Assembly (NCBI GenBank): GCA_029983555.1
Contig: JASBZH010000001.1
Span: forward strand, 38,289 to 102,288
Direction: 5' to 3'
DNA length: 64,000 nt
From: Peptoniphilus sp.
GTDB taxonomy: Bacteria; Bacillota; Clostridia; Tissierellales; Peptoniphilaceae
The notes under the pieces are model-generated. The model ran no database searches. It saw nothing but the letters and a program-made list of their open reading frames with translations, and was not told the origin of the DNA. Within the stretch, counting starts at the first letter, position 1; each line of letters starts with the position of its first letter. Both the position numbers and the translations under genes were made by a program. Shown here in pieces: positions 29,577 through 38,205 of this stretch.

Positions 29577-29605
29577 AAATTCTTCCGCTTGTAGCGAAAG
29601 AATTT
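29577..29605 (-). terminator. hairpin between the phospholipase-like gene and asnA
   Basis: Minus strand: AAATTCTTTCGCT pairs with AGCGGAAGAATTT around ACA (13 bp with one wobble), followed by a short T run. It lies 24 nt after the upstream gene and 6 nt before the asnA ribosome site, so it could be a terminator for the former or a leader attenuator for the latter. Confidence 0.7.
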
Positions 29606-29628
29606 AAAAGTCTTAATTATAATTAATT

Positions 29629-30279
29629 TTATACAAAACTAATGTCAAAATTGCCATCATATACTAGAGCAGATTCTATTACAAAAGAGCATATTTTAGT
29701 ACAAAAATCTAGAGCAAAATCTAAATCAGTATCAAATCCCTTGTCAGAATTCTTATACTCTTTAACAACTTCTAGTATATATTTTTTTATCTTTTCCTTA
29801 AGCTTTAGATCTAAATCACTGTAAAGATCTATATCTTCAACAAATACTCTATTAGTGTACTCATCCTCATTTAGCTTATTTTCTTTTGCGTAGATGTTTA
29901 ATTCTTGTTCGTATTTAATGTGACTTTTCATATTTCCCATAAAAGTCATTCTGTATGCATGTGGATAGCAAACATAGTCGCAAAGATAGTGCATAATAAT
30001 GCCTAGCTTTTTGCTTAAATAAGAAGTAAATACAGAACTTTCATTGTTTTCCTTGAAAGAATATCTAGAAAAATAAACTAAATTTGCAATTTCTTTAGAA
30101 ATATAATCTAGAGATTCGTCAAGATAATGTCTTTTAAACTTGTAATAAGGAAGATAATCAGGAGCTATAGAACCCCAAAGCATTTTGTCCAAGTCTAAAT
30201 TTACACTATAATCTTCATCAATTCTATCGTAAACAAGTTTTGCTACGATTTTATGTGTTTCAGCTAAAATATCAAACAC
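29629..30279 (-). CDS. zinc-dependent phospholipase C family protein
   Basis: 216 residues matching the short, unsecreted branch of the zinc-dependent phospholipase C superfamily. Probable zinc ligands are His9 (ETHK), the Asp in GSIAPDYLPY (about 37-46), HYLCDY (about 97-102) and the two histidines in YPHAY and MKSHIKYE. There is no signal peptide, so it is not a typical secreted toxin; many such Clostridia proteins are of unknown substrate. The start is GTG (30279) with a poor ribosome site, but the frame is closed upstream. Confidence 0.82.
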   Translation of the reverse strand: MFDILAETHKIVAKLVYDRIDEDYSVNLDLDKMLWGSIAPDYLPYYKFKRHYLDESLDYISKEIANLVYFSRYSFKENNESSVFTSYLSKKLGIIMHYLCDYVCYPHAYRMTFMGNMKSHIKYEQELNIYAKENKLNEDEYTNRVFVEDIDLYSDLDLKLKEKIKKYILEVVKEYKNSDKGFDTDLDFALDFCTKICSFVIESALVYDGNFDISFV

Positions 30280-30346
30280 TTCCTATTCAAATAATAGTAT
30301 TACCTTCATCTATCTGTATCTATTTTATATCTATTATCTATAAATG

Positions 30347-31987
30347 TCAATTAATCTTATTATTATCAATCTCTTCTTGGATTACATCCCAAATATCTTT
30401 TGTTTCAAAACCAAGTCTCCAAGATGCAACTCCAGCTAAATTATATTTATTTACTAAAGTGACCTTTTGTTTTATGGAACTTGAATCTTCGATCCAAATT
30501 TTGTAAGTAGAATCGCCTTCTGTGTATTCTACATAATTTTGAGATGACTCTTCGTCCCAAACAGGTTTTAAACCTTTTTGATTAATTATATTTTCAGTTT
30601 CAGCCATAGAGATTGTTTTAGATGAAACTTTTCCATTTGTCTCTTTCCAAAGTCTAGAATAAGTTGGAACCCCAAGAATCATTTTTTCATTTGGAATAGA
30701 TCTAAAAAGTACATTGATACTGCCCTCTACCCATTTATATTGGGCAACAGAACCAGCTTTATCAGATGATCCCCAATGTTGATCGTATGCCATAACTACC
30801 ATGTAATCAGCTATATCAGAAAGTTTTTTTCGATCGTAAGGTTCTTTAGTAACATCTGATGAAATTTGAGGAGTGACATCAACTGAAATTATAAGATCGT
30901 CACCGCTCATTTCTTTCAATTCTTTTACAAAAGCTGTAATATTATCTCTATCCTCTACTTTAGTATGCTCAAAATCAATATTTAAGCCTTTCATGTTGTA
31001 TTTTTTACAAAGTTCAATTGTCTTATTAATAATTTTAGCTCTAGTTTCTTTATTTGAAAGAGCTTCGTGAGTTATTTCTGGATCAAAAGAATTGTCTAAA
31101 TATCCCCAAACTTCTATTCCTAAATTATTGTACTTATTGATGTAATCAAAATTTCCACGGTCAATCATATCTCCGTTTCCATTTCTTATAGAAAACCATG
31201 TTGGCACAATTACATCTAAACCATTTATATCTTGAATTTGTTCTACTTTTTCTTGAGAATGTTCTGCATAAGTGTAATCCCAAGTTAAGTTAATTGGTTT
31301 TTTATTTCTATTCTTTTCATTTGATGAAAATACGATTTCTTTATAATCAGAATTTAAAAGATCATTTTCTACAAATCCAGCATATCCCTCAACCATTCGT
31401 ACTTTAGAATATTTCTTGCCTTCATCGTATACAAATACTTTTGTTCCTTCTTCTAATTTTTTTATAATTGGACTGTTCTTCTTGTCATTTTCTAGAAGAA
31501 CTGCTCCATCTTTTGTCGTTGTTTCCTTATATTTTACATCTTCTCTATCTAATACTAGAAGTTGTATATCTCTATCGTATTTAAGTCTTACATTGTAATC
31601 GTAAATAAAGGACTCAATTGGAAGCATTATCTTTCCATCTTTTTCAATTGCTGGAGATCTGAGTTCTACTTCTCCATTATTAAATATCGCTTTTTTAGAA
31701 TCTAGTGTCAAAACTTTTTTAGCACTATCATTATCTATAGTTATTTTTTTACTAGATTTATCATATTTTATATTTTCGTCAATATTTTTGTTGATATAGT
31801 CTAGTGAAAGATAAATCATTCCATCTTCAATATCAAAATCTTCTTTATCTATATATTGATCTTCAGATAAAAAAGAAAATCCATCGTAGATAGTAGATAC
31901 TTTTTTTGAATCTCTATTTTCAACAAATAAAAATGCTAAAACTGCCAAAGCTATAAGTACAAATATACCTGCAAAAAATTTTTTCAT
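30347..31987 (-). CDS. exported GH18-type glycoside hydrolase with stalk and SH3-like domains
   Basis: 546 residues. There is an N-terminal membrane anchor or signal (about 4-24). A copper-amine-oxidase-type stalk-like region (about 30-150) and an SH3-like segment (about 155-220, with VRMVEGYAGFVEND) follow, then a GH18 barrel (about 240-540). The GH18 catalytic strand reads GLNIDFEH (about 330-337), with Glu as the likely acid. This layout is shared with YaaH/YdhD-like spore-germination hydrolases, which cut muramyl-lactam or peptidoglycan glycans; here a cell-wall target is inferred. The ATG has an AGAGG ribosome site. Confidence 0.88.
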   Translation of the reverse strand: MKKFFAGIFVLIALAVLAFLFVENRDSKKVSTIYDGFSFLSEDQYIDKEDFDIEDGMIYLSLDYINKNIDENIKYDKSSKKITIDNDSAKKVLTLDSKKAIFNNGEVELRSPAIEKDGKIMLPIESFIYDYNVRLKYDRDIQLLVLDREDVKYKETTTKDGAVLLENDKKNSPIIKKLEEGTKVFVYDEGKKYSKVRMVEGYAGFVENDLLNSDYKEIVFSSNEKNRNKKPINLTWDYTYAEHSQEKVEQIQDINGLDVIVPTWFSIRNGNGDMIDRGNFDYINKYNNLGIEVWGYLDNSFDPEITHEALSNKETRAKIINKTIELCKKYNMKGLNIDFEHTKVEDRDNITAFVKELKEMSGDDLIISVDVTPQISSDVTKEPYDRKKLSDIADYMVVMAYDQHWGSSDKAGSVAQYKWVEGSINVLFRSIPNEKMILGVPTYSRLWKETNGKVSSKTISMAETENIINQKGLKPVWDEESSQNYVEYTEGDSTYKIWIEDSSSIKQKVTLVNKYNLAGVASWRLGFETKDIWDVIQEEIDNNKIN

Positions 31988-32022
31988 ATTAATACCTCTT
32001 TTCTTATTTATTCAAAATAGAG

Positions 32023-32064
32023 GAATACTAAAAATAGGACTCCTCAGTCCCATTCTTAGTATTC
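32023..32064 (-). terminator. long hairpin after rplS
   Basis: Minus strand: GAATACTAA pairs with TTAGTATTC, enclosing a GGGACT/AGTCC inner stem with a GAGG loop. It overlaps the rplS stop codon. The T tract is weak, so it may be a terminator or an mRNA-stabilising or processing structure. Confidence 0.55.
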
Positions 32065-32403
32065 AATTTTTTCTTTAACTTTAGCTGCCTTGCCTTGTCT
32101 TTCTCTAATATAGAATAACTTAGCACGTCTTACTTTACCTTTTCTGTTGACAACTATTTTATCAATTCTAGGTGAGTTAATTGGGAATGTTCTCTCAACT
32201 CCAATACCGTAAGAAATTCTTCTAACAGTAAAAGTTTTTCTTGAGCTTTTACCTTGAATTTTAATTACAGTTCCGTCAAATACTTGAATTCTACGTCTAT
32301 CTCCTTCAATTATTTTATAGTGAACACTTACTGAATCTCCGGGTTTAATTTCAGGTAAATCAGTTCTAATTTGTTCATCTTCAATAGCTTTTATAATATC
32401 CAT
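32056..32403 (-). CDS. rplS: 50S ribosomal protein L19
   Basis: 115 residues of the L19 family, which lies at the 30S-50S interface. Landmarks are the [17 protein letters not shown] start and [14 protein letters not shown] (about 70-83), with the C-terminal [20 protein letters not shown]. Two adjacent ATGs exist; the second (32403) has AGGAGG at a proper distance, so I use it. It is the last gene of the SRP/ribosome operon. Confidence 0.97.
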   Translation of the reverse strand: MDIIKAIEDEQIRTDLPEIKPGDSVSVHYKIIEGDRRRIQVFDGTVIKIQGKSSRKTFTVRRISYGIGVERTFPINSPRIDKIVVNRKGKVRRAKLFYIRERQGKAAKVKEKIEY

Positions 32404-33131
32404 CATTTACCTCCTTCCAGTAAATCATTTAATATATCTTTTTCTTCTTTATTTAATATTTTTTTATCTAATAAATCAGGTCTTTTAAGCAAAGTATTTT
32501 TAATAGATTCTTTAAGCCTATACTTTCTTATTTTTTCATGGTCTCCACTTAGTAGAATATCTGGAACAGTATAGCCCCTAAATTCTTTTGGCCTCGTGTA
32601 CTGAGGATATTCCAAGAGTCCATTAAAGTGCGATTCATCGGAAAAAGATTCTTCTCCTGCGAGCACTCCATCTAAGAGCCTTGTAACTCCATCAATAAGA
32701 ACCATTGACGGAATTTCTCCACCTGTCAATACATAATCGCCAATAGAAATTTCTTCATCTATATAATTATCTATAACTCTTTGGTCAATACCTTCATAAT
32801 GACCGTTTACAAGGATTAAATGTTGCTCTTTGCTTAAGCTTAAAAGCTTATCTTGTGTGAGCACTTTTCCTTGTGGCGACATATAGATGACCTTAGATTT
32901 TTCACTCTTGCAAGATTCAATAGCCTCAACAATTGGCTTTACCTGCATGAGCATTCCTGGTCCACCGCCATATGGATAATCATCTACTTGTAAATATTTA
33001 TTTATGGCAAAATCTCTTATATCAGTGACTTCCAATTCTAAAATCTCTTCATCTATAGCTCTTCCTATCATAGAAAAGTTAGATAAATTTTTAATAAAGT
33101 CGGGAAAAAGTGTCAACACACTTATTTTCAT
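32403..33131 (-). CDS. trmD: tRNA (guanine-N1)-methyltransferase
   Basis: Methylates G37 of tRNAs next to the anticodon, using S-adenosylmethionine. 242 residues of the trefoil-knot type. Visible are [11 protein letters not shown] (about 51-61), YMSPQGKVL, and the knot loop [16 protein letters not shown] (about 129-144). The ATG overlaps the rimM stop (ATGA). It is part of the conserved rpsP-khpA-rimM-trmD-rplS order. Confidence 0.97.
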   Translation of the reverse strand: MKISVLTLFPDFIKNLSNFSMIGRAIDEEILELEVTDIRDFAINKYLQVDDYPYGGGPGMLMQVKPIVEAIESCKSEKSKVIYMSPQGKVLTQDKLLSLSKEQHLILVNGHYEGIDQRVIDNYIDEEISIGDYVLTGGEIPSMVLIDGVTRLLDGVLAGEESFSDESHFNGLLEYPQYTRPKEFRGYTVPDILLSGDHEKIRKYRLKESIKNTLLKRPDLLDKKILNKEEKDILNDLLEGGK

Positions 33132-33634
33132 ATAACCATTCCTTCGATTAAATCTACCACTATAACTTCATTAATTGATTTTATAAATTCCTTAACAAAA
33201 GGAATTTGTATTTCATTTCCTTTTTTAACTTCTATTACTAAAACATCATTTGCAGGATATTCGTAAATATCTTTTACAACTCCCACATATTTTTTGTCCA
33301 AATCATAAACATCTTTTCCAATCAAATCTGAGATAAAAAACTCATCATCAGGAAGATCAATTCTTTCTTCATTAGGAATATAGATATTTTTAGTTTTAAG
33401 TTTTAGTGCACTATCGATATCTTCATTATCTACAAAAGTTAGATAGACAAAATCTTTTGCGTAACGAACTTTTTTTACATCGAATATCTCTAAATCTTTA
33501 CCAACAAAAACTCTATCTAGATCAGAAAATCTCTTTATATTAGAAGTCAAAGGTTCTATTTTCAATTCGCCTTTTAAACCATGAGTATTTATAATCTTAC
33601 CGATACATGTAAAATCATCAATTGTTTTCTTCAA
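33128..33634 (-). CDS. rimM: 16S rRNA processing protein RimM
   Basis: A 30S assembly factor that binds protein S19. 168 residues: an N-terminal RimM domain with CIGKIINTHGLKGELKIEP (about 10-28) and a C-terminal PRC-barrel domain with DLIGKDVYDL (about 104-113) and YEYPANDVLVIE. The start is TTG at 33634, inside the end of khpA (17-nt overlap), without a strong ribosome site, so translation is probably coupled to khpA. Confidence 0.94.
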   Translation of the reverse strand: MKKTIDDFTCIGKIINTHGLKGELKIEPLTSNIKRFSDLDRVFVGKDLEIFDVKKVRYAKDFVYLTFVDNEDIDSALKLKTKNIYIPNEERIDLPDDEFFISDLIGKDVYDLDKKYVGVVKDIYEYPANDVLVIEVKKGNEIQIPFVKEFIKSINEVIVVDLIEGMVI

Positions 33635-33854
33635 TTTCTAAATTAACCCTTTTATTTCCTTTAAGTGAAATGGCTTTTAATATTGATCTTATTGCTTTGG
33701 CAATTTTGCCTTGTCTGCCAATTACCTTGCCCATATCATCAGCTGCTACCTTTAAAGTTATATTGACATAATCTCTATCTTGATTCACATCTATCGCAAC
33801 TGATGATGGATCATCTACTAAAGATTTTGCAATATATTCTATTAATTCAACCAT
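33618..33854 (-). CDS. khpA: KH-domain RNA-binding protein KhpA
   Basis: A small RNA-binding protein of 78 residues, one KH domain with the VIGRQGKIAKAIRSIL loop (about 46-61). KhpA partners with KhpB in some Firmicutes and influences cell elongation and sRNA. I use ATG 33854, which has GGAGGAACTGAT upstream; a longer frame to 33872 begins before that ribosome site. Confidence 0.93.
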   Translation of the reverse strand: MVELIEYIAKSLVDDPSSVAIDVNQDRDYVNITLKVAADDMGKVIGRQGKIAKAIRSILKAISLKGNKRVNLEIEENN

Positions 33855-33880
33855 ATCAGTTCCTCCAAACATATTTATGC

Positions 33881-34183
33881 TTATTCAGTAGCTTCTGATT
33901 CTTTATTTTCAGCTAAGTTTTCTGAAACCTCAGCTTTTGCTCCATAAACAGAGTTTTCTCTAAAAAGTCTATCTACAGTATCAGTTGGTTTAGCTCCATT
34001 AGCTATCCATTGATTAGCTTTTTCAGCATCTACAACAACTTCTTTAGGTTCAGTTAGTGGATTGTAGTGTCCAATTTCTTCGATAAATCTACCATTTCTT
34101 GGACTACGAGAATCCGCAACTACTATTCTATAAAATGGTTTCTTTTTAGCTCCCATTCTTCTTAATCTAATTTTAACTGCCAA
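33881..34183 (-). CDS. rpsP: 30S ribosomal protein S16
   Basis: About 100 residues. It matches S16 at [24 protein letters not shown] (split over about residues 3-26) and ends in an acidic Glu-rich tail (about 83-100). The start is TTG at 34183, preceded by GGAGGTGAATAA, which gives the canonical Met-Ala-Val-Lys-Ile. A longer GTG frame to 34198 runs through the ribosome site and is unlikely. Confidence 0.96.
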   Translation of the reverse strand: MAVKIRLRRMGAKKKPFYRIVVADSRSPRNGRFIEEIGHYNPLTEPKEVVVDAEKANQWIANGAKPTDTVDRLFRENSVYGAKAEVSENLAENKESEATE

Positions 34184-34245
34184 ATTATTCACCTCCACAA
34201 AAAATTTATATATGAATTAAATTTAATTAATATATAACAAGTTCA

Positions 34246-35583
34246 CTAAAATGGGAATGGCATTTTAAACCTTTTTTTACCCATTTTCTTTGACATATTG
34301 CCAAACTGTTTCATCATTTTTCTCATTTCTTTAAACTGTTTAATGAGTTTATTTACTTCACTAGGACTTGTTCCAGATCCTTCAGCAATTCTCTTTCTTC
34401 TAGAAGAATCTATAATTTCTGGCTTTATTCTCTCTTTTTTTGTCATAGAAAGAATCATAGCTTCGACTTTTGCAAACTCATCTTCAGGTAAGTTGATATT
34501 TTTTAAAGCCTTATTATTAACACCTGGAATCATCCCCAAAATGTCTTCCAAAGGTCCCATATTCTTCATCTGTTGCATTTGATCTAAAAAATCTTCAAAA
34601 GTAAATGTAGAATTTCTAAGTTTCTGCTCCAATTCCTTAGCTTTTTCTTCATCAACAGCATTCTGTGCCTTTTCAATTAATGAAAGCACATCTCCCATTC
34701 CAAGTATCCTTGATGCCATTCTGTCTGGATGGAAAACTTCAATGTTATCCATTTTCTCTCCGCTGGCAATAAATTTAATTGGAACATCAGTTACAGCTCT
34801 AATTGAAAGTGCAGCTCCACCTCTAGCATCGCCATCAAGTTTTGTTAAAACTACTCCAGTAAGGTTTAGCGTTTTATCAAATGACTCTGCAACATTAACT
34901 GCGTCTTGACCAGTCATAGAGTCAAGAACTAAAAGAATTTCAGATGGACTTACTTCACCTACAATATCTTGAAGCTCTTTCATAAGATTTTCATCGACAT
35001 GAAGTCGTCCAGCAGTATCAATAATAACGACATCATTGCCGTTTTTCTTAGCATGCTCAACTGCTGCTTTGGATATATCAACTGGAGAAATTTTATCCCC
35101 CATCGTAAAAACTGGCACGTCAACAGATTTACCGACAACTTGCAGTTGTTTAATAGCTGCAGGTCTATAAACGTCGCATGCAACTAAAAGCGGCCTCTTG
35201 CCATCTTTTTTAAGCTTGTTTGTGATTTTTCCACTTGTCGTTGTCTTACCAGCACCTTGAAGACCACACATCATTATAATAGTAGGCTTCTTTGAAAAAT
35301 CTATTTTTACTTCACTTGTTCCCATTAAATTTGTAAGTTCTTCATTTACAATTTTAATGACTTGTTGACCTGGTGTTAAAGATTCTAAAACTTCTTTACC
35401 CAAGGCCCTTTCTTTTACAGTCTTTACAAAATTCTTAACTACTTTAAAGTTAACATCGGCTTCAAGAAGAGCAAGTTTTACTTCTCTCATTGCCTCATCA
35501 ATATCTTTTTCATTGAGTTTGCCTTTGCCTTTTAACTTTGAAAGAGTATTTTGTAATTTATCTGATAGACCTTCAAATACCAT
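34246..35583 (-). CDS. ffh: signal recognition particle GTPase Ffh
   Basis: The protein subunit of SRP, which targets nascent membrane proteins. 445 residues: an N domain (about 1-90), a G domain with GLQGAGKTTTSGK (about 107-119), DTAGR (about 189-193), TKLDGDARGG (about 247-256), and a Met-rich M domain (about 300-445, with DQMQQMKNMGPLEDILGMIPG). It is coupled with ylxM upstream and shares function with ftsY at 36.7-38.2 kb. Confidence 0.98.
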   Translation of the reverse strand: MVFEGLSDKLQNTLSKLKGKGKLNEKDIDEAMREVKLALLEADVNFKVVKNFVKTVKERALGKEVLESLTPGQQVIKIVNEELTNLMGTSEVKIDFSKKPTIIMMCGLQGAGKTTTSGKITNKLKKDGKRPLLVACDVYRPAAIKQLQVVGKSVDVPVFTMGDKISPVDISKAAVEHAKKNGNDVVIIDTAGRLHVDENLMKELQDIVGEVSPSEILLVLDSMTGQDAVNVAESFDKTLNLTGVVLTKLDGDARGGAALSIRAVTDVPIKFIASGEKMDNIEVFHPDRMASRILGMGDVLSLIEKAQNAVDEEKAKELEQKLRNSTFTFEDFLDQMQQMKNMGPLEDILGMIPGVNNKALKNINLPEDEFAKVEAMILSMTKKERIKPEIIDSSRRKRIAEGSGTSPSEVNKLIKQFKEMRKMMKQFGNMSKKMGKKRFKMPFPF

Positions 35584-35595
35584 ATTCCACCCCCA

Positions 35596-35949
35596 TTATT
35601 CAAAAATTAAATCTTCAATTTTTTGAAGAGTTTTTAAATTTAAATTTTTATCTTGTCTCAATTCTGTAAATAATAATTTTAGTTCTTTATTTTTAGAATT
35701 TCTATTAGACTCATTTATTTTAGATTGTTCCAAAAGATGTAACTTAGATTCAAACTCTTCTAAATTATTTTCCGCTCTCTTTAAGTTGTCAAAAACTGCT
35801 TGTTTCGAAATTTCTAGTTCATCAGAAATTTCATTTATTGAGCAATCATAGACATAGTACATATAAGCAGATTTCTTTTGTTTTTCAGTAAGCAGTGATC
35901 CATAAAAGTCTAGTAATGAATTCATAAGAAAAAATTTATCACTCGCCAT
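35596..35949 (-). CDS. ylxM: YlxM/p13-family DNA-binding protein
   Basis: 117 residues with a sigma-70 region 4-like helix-turn-helix (about 10-60, with LTEKQKKSAYMYYVYD and EISDELEISKQAVFDNLKRAE), followed by a charged coil. YlxM almost always precedes ffh and is thought to modulate SRP. I use ATG 35949 (GAGGTGAGAGTG upstream) rather than a GTG three codons earlier. It heads the SRP/ribosome operon. Confidence 0.92.
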   Translation of the reverse strand: MASDKFFLMNSLLDFYGSLLTEKQKKSAYMYYVYDCSINEISDELEISKQAVFDNLKRAENNLEEFESKLHLLEQSKINESNRNSKNKELKLLFTELRQDKNLNLKTLQKIEDLIFE

Positions 35950-35972
35950 CACTCTCACCTCTATTAAATATT

Positions 35973-35995
35973 TTATTCGGTCAAGTTCTTTACTT
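35973..35995 (-). promoter_or_regulatory. inverted repeat in the leader of the SRP/ribosome operon
   Basis: Minus strand: GGTCAAG and CTTGACC arms around a 7-nt loop, starting a few bases after the predicted transcription start. It could be a 5' mRNA hairpin or an operator. Confidence 0.5.
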
Positions 35996-36005
35996 GACCT
36001 TACTT

Positions 36006-36034
36006 ATTTTACCTAAAATGCAATATAATGTCAA
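36006..36034 (-). promoter_or_regulatory. sigma-A-type promoter for ylxM-ffh-rpsP-khpA-rimM-trmD-rplS
   Basis: Minus strand: a consensus -35 TTGACA (36034-36029), a 17-nt spacer, -10 TAAAAT (36011-36006). It is back to back with the thiT promoter. Confidence 0.8.
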
Positions 36035-36047
36035 CTATTTTTTTGCC

Positions 36048-36076
36048 TTTACACATGATTTTTTATCATATACAAT
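36048..36076 (+). promoter_or_regulatory. sigma-A-type promoter for thiT, with a palindromic spacer
   Basis: -35 TTTACA (36048-36053), a 17-nt spacer, -10 TACAAT (36071-36076). The spacer contains ATGAT-T6-ATCAT, an inverted repeat that could be an operator. The leader before the ATG at 36095 is too short for a riboswitch. Confidence 0.7.
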
Positions 36077-36094
36077 TATCCTTGAGGTGACAAT

Positions 36095-36607
36095 ATGAAC
36101 AAAAAAACTTATATGATTACGAGCGGTGCATTAGTACTTGCTATGTCTCAACTTTTATCTTACGTAAAATTTTTTGAGCTTCCACAAAGTGGATCTGTAA
36201 CTCTTGCATCGATGGCTCCCATTTTATTTTTTCCACTGATTTGTGGTCCAAAATATGGGCTTATAACATCATTTACTTATGGTATTTTACAATTCGTATT
36301 GGGAGGAACTTTTTATCATCCACTTTCACTAATTCTTGACTATCTGTTAGCTTTTGGAGTCTTGGGAATAACAGGTTTCTTTAGAAAAAATCTTAAAACT
36401 TTTCTAGCAGGATCAATATTTGCTATGTTTTTAAGATATTTATGCCATTTCTTGAGTGGATTCATAATTTTTGGAGAATACGCTCCAGCTGGTCAGTCAC
36501 CAGTAATTTATTCAGCTGTATATAATTCTTTTATATTAGTTGAAGCACTTATAACAATTCCAGTTTTAGTAATACTTTATAAAAAAGTACTTCCTAGAAT
36601 TAAATAA
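36095..36607 (+). CDS. thiT: ECF transporter S component for thiamine (ThiT)
   Basis: The substrate-binding membrane subunit of an energy-coupling-factor vitamin transporter. 170 residues and six hydrophobic segments. The ThiT signature is present: SVTLASMAPILFFPLICGPKYG (split over about 33-54), the loop GTFYHPLSLILDYLLAFG (about 69-86) and FLRYLCHFLSGFIIFGEYAP (about 111-130), where aromatic residues bind thiamine. It needs a shared EcfA-EcfA'-EcfT module encoded elsewhere. The ribosome site is TTGAGGTG. Confidence 0.93.
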   Translation: MNKKTYMITSGALVLAMSQLLSYVKFFELPQSGSVTLASMAPILFFPLICGPKYGLITSFTYGILQFVLGGTFYHPLSLILDYLLAFGVLGITGFFRKNLKTFLAGSIFAMFLRYLCHFLSGFIIFGEYAPAGQSPVIYSAVYNSFILVEALITIPVLVILYKKVLPRIK

Positions 36608-36611
36608 TTTT

Positions 36612-36655
36612 AAAGTAAAAGCGACCGTTTTTTGACGGCCGCTTCTACTTTTATG
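36612..36655. terminator. bidirectional terminator between thiT and ftsY
   Basis: A long hairpin: AAAGTA, AAGCG and CCGT on the left (36612-36628) pair with ACGG, CGCTT and TACTTT on the right (36635-36651), with a T6 loop, flanked by A- and T-rich sequence. It serves two convergent transcripts. Confidence 0.85.
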
Positions 36656-36671
36656 TTTAAATATATTTTTT

Positions 36672-38195
36672 TTATTCAAATATTGCTTCTATAAAATTAT
36701 CTAAATTAAAATCTTGTAAATCCTCTATTCCTTCACCAACACCTACGAGTTTGATTGGAATTTCAAGTTCAGACTGAAGTCCTATGACAACTCCACCCTT
36801 CGCTGTTCCATCTAACTTAGTAAGAGCTATTCCTGTAATTTCACTTGCTTCTTTAAATGTCTTAGCTTGATTCATTGCATTTTGTCCAGTTGTCGCATCC
36901 AACACTAGAAGTGTCTCCCTATTAGCTTCTGGATAATTTTTCTTTATAATTCTATTTATTTTTTCCAACTCATTCATCAAATTAGATTTATTGTGAAGAC
37001 GTCCTGCAGTATCAACTATTAAAATATCAGTCTTTCTAGCCTTTGCTGCTGTTATCGCATCAAACACAACTGCTGCTGGGTCAGACCCTTCTTCGTGGCT
37101 AATTACGTCTACATTTGCTCTATGACCCCACTCTTCTAATTGGTCAATTGCTGCAGCTCTAAATGTATCGGCTGCACAGACAAGTACAGATTTTCCTTCA
37201 TTTTTAAATCTTTGAGATAATTTACCAATCGTTGTAGTCTTACCAACACCATTTACTCCAACTATTAATATAATTGTAGGAGATTTAGAAATAATTTTAG
37301 AATTTAATTCAGGGTTCATCAGCTTTTTGGCTTCTTCCATCAAAAGTGGTTTTACTCTAGCTGGCTCGTTTACCTTTTCTCTTATTAAAGTTTCTCTTAA
37401 ATTATCGATCAGTTTCATTGTAGTATTCATGCCAACATCAGCGGAAATTAAAATATCTTCCAAATCTTCTAACATATCGTCATCGATTTTAACATAATTT
37501 CCTAATACAGTATTTATTTTTATTCCGACTTCTTTTCTAGTTTTCGTCAATCCTTCTTTAAGTCTTCCAAAAAATCCAAGTTTATTATCAGGCTCTTCTT
37601 CTGTTGACCTTTCTGCACTTCTTTCACTTTCTGCTATTTCTAATGAATCTTCGGAGTCTTCTTTTAAAGTTTCTATTTTTTCTTCTGCAATTTTTTTATC
37701 TGCAATTGCCTCTTCTTTTTCTACTCTTTCTTCCACAGTTTCTGAAGGCACTTCTTCACTCTCAAAAGTCTCTTCTGTATTTACTGATTCTTTATCTATA
37801 TCTTTAGCATCTAAGTTTTCTTCTACTTTTGCACCTTGAGGTTCAATTGACTTTTCATTTTTTTCTTCTAACGGCAGTTCTTCTGTCTCTTTTTTTACAA
37901 AATTATCTTCTGCATTTTCTTCTAAATCTACTTGAAGTGTTTCTTGGTCCTTAGTTTCTGATTCATCTATTTCAACTTTATCTATTGATTCATCTTTAAC
38001 TAGAACTTCATCTACTGCTTCATCATCAGAAGACTCATCTTCACTAATTTGATCTTCAGGCTCTTTTTGAGTTTCTTCTTTCTCTAAATCTGCGTTTTCT
38101 TGATCTTCTATTTCATTAGATTCGACTAAATCTTCTTCTTTTTTTGTTTCATCTTTTTCTTGTTTTTTAAATTTATCTTTTAACCACTCGAACAT
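36672..38195 (-). CDS. ftsY: signal recognition particle receptor FtsY with long acidic N-terminus
   Basis: The SRP receptor GTPase. About 507 residues. The NG domain occupies about 212-507: GVNGVGKTTTIGKL (about 315-328), DTAGRLHNKSNLM, TKLDGTAKGG and GVGEGIEDLQDF. Before it lies a very acidic, low-complexity A region of about 200 residues made of Glu, Asp, Lys, Ser and Thr, after a short basic FEWLKDKFKKQ start. Such regions exist in some FtsY proteins (as in E. coli) but are rare in Firmicutes. The start is ATG 38195 with AGGAGGAATTTT; the smc stop lies in that stretch. Confidence 0.95.
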   Translation of the reverse strand: MFEWLKDKFKKQEKDETKKEEDLVESNEIEDQENADLEKEETQKEPEDQISEDESSDDEAVDEVLVKDESIDKVEIDESETKDQETLQVDLEENAEDNFVKKETEELPLEEKNEKSIEPQGAKVEENLDAKDIDKESVNTEETFESEEVPSETVEERVEKEEAIADKKIAEEKIETLKEDSEDSLEIAESERSAERSTEEEPDNKLGFFGRLKEGLTKTRKEVGIKINTVLGNYVKIDDDMLEDLEDILISADVGMNTTMKLIDNLRETLIREKVNEPARVKPLLMEEAKKLMNPELNSKIISKSPTIILIVGVNGVGKTTTIGKLSQRFKNEGKSVLVCAADTFRAAAIDQLEEWGHRANVDVISHEEGSDPAAVVFDAITAAKARKTDILIVDTAGRLHNKSNLMNELEKINRIIKKNYPEANRETLLVLDATTGQNAMNQAKTFKEASEITGIALTKLDGTAKGGVVIGLQSELEIPIKLVGVGEGIEDLQDFNLDNFIEAIFE

Positions 38196-38205
38196 AAAAT
38201 TCCTC

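Noticed and set aside
36041..36094. Thiamine riboswitch upstream of thiT
   Set aside because: Only about 11 nt would lie between the predicted transcription start and the ribosome site, and no CUGAGA-type motif is present.
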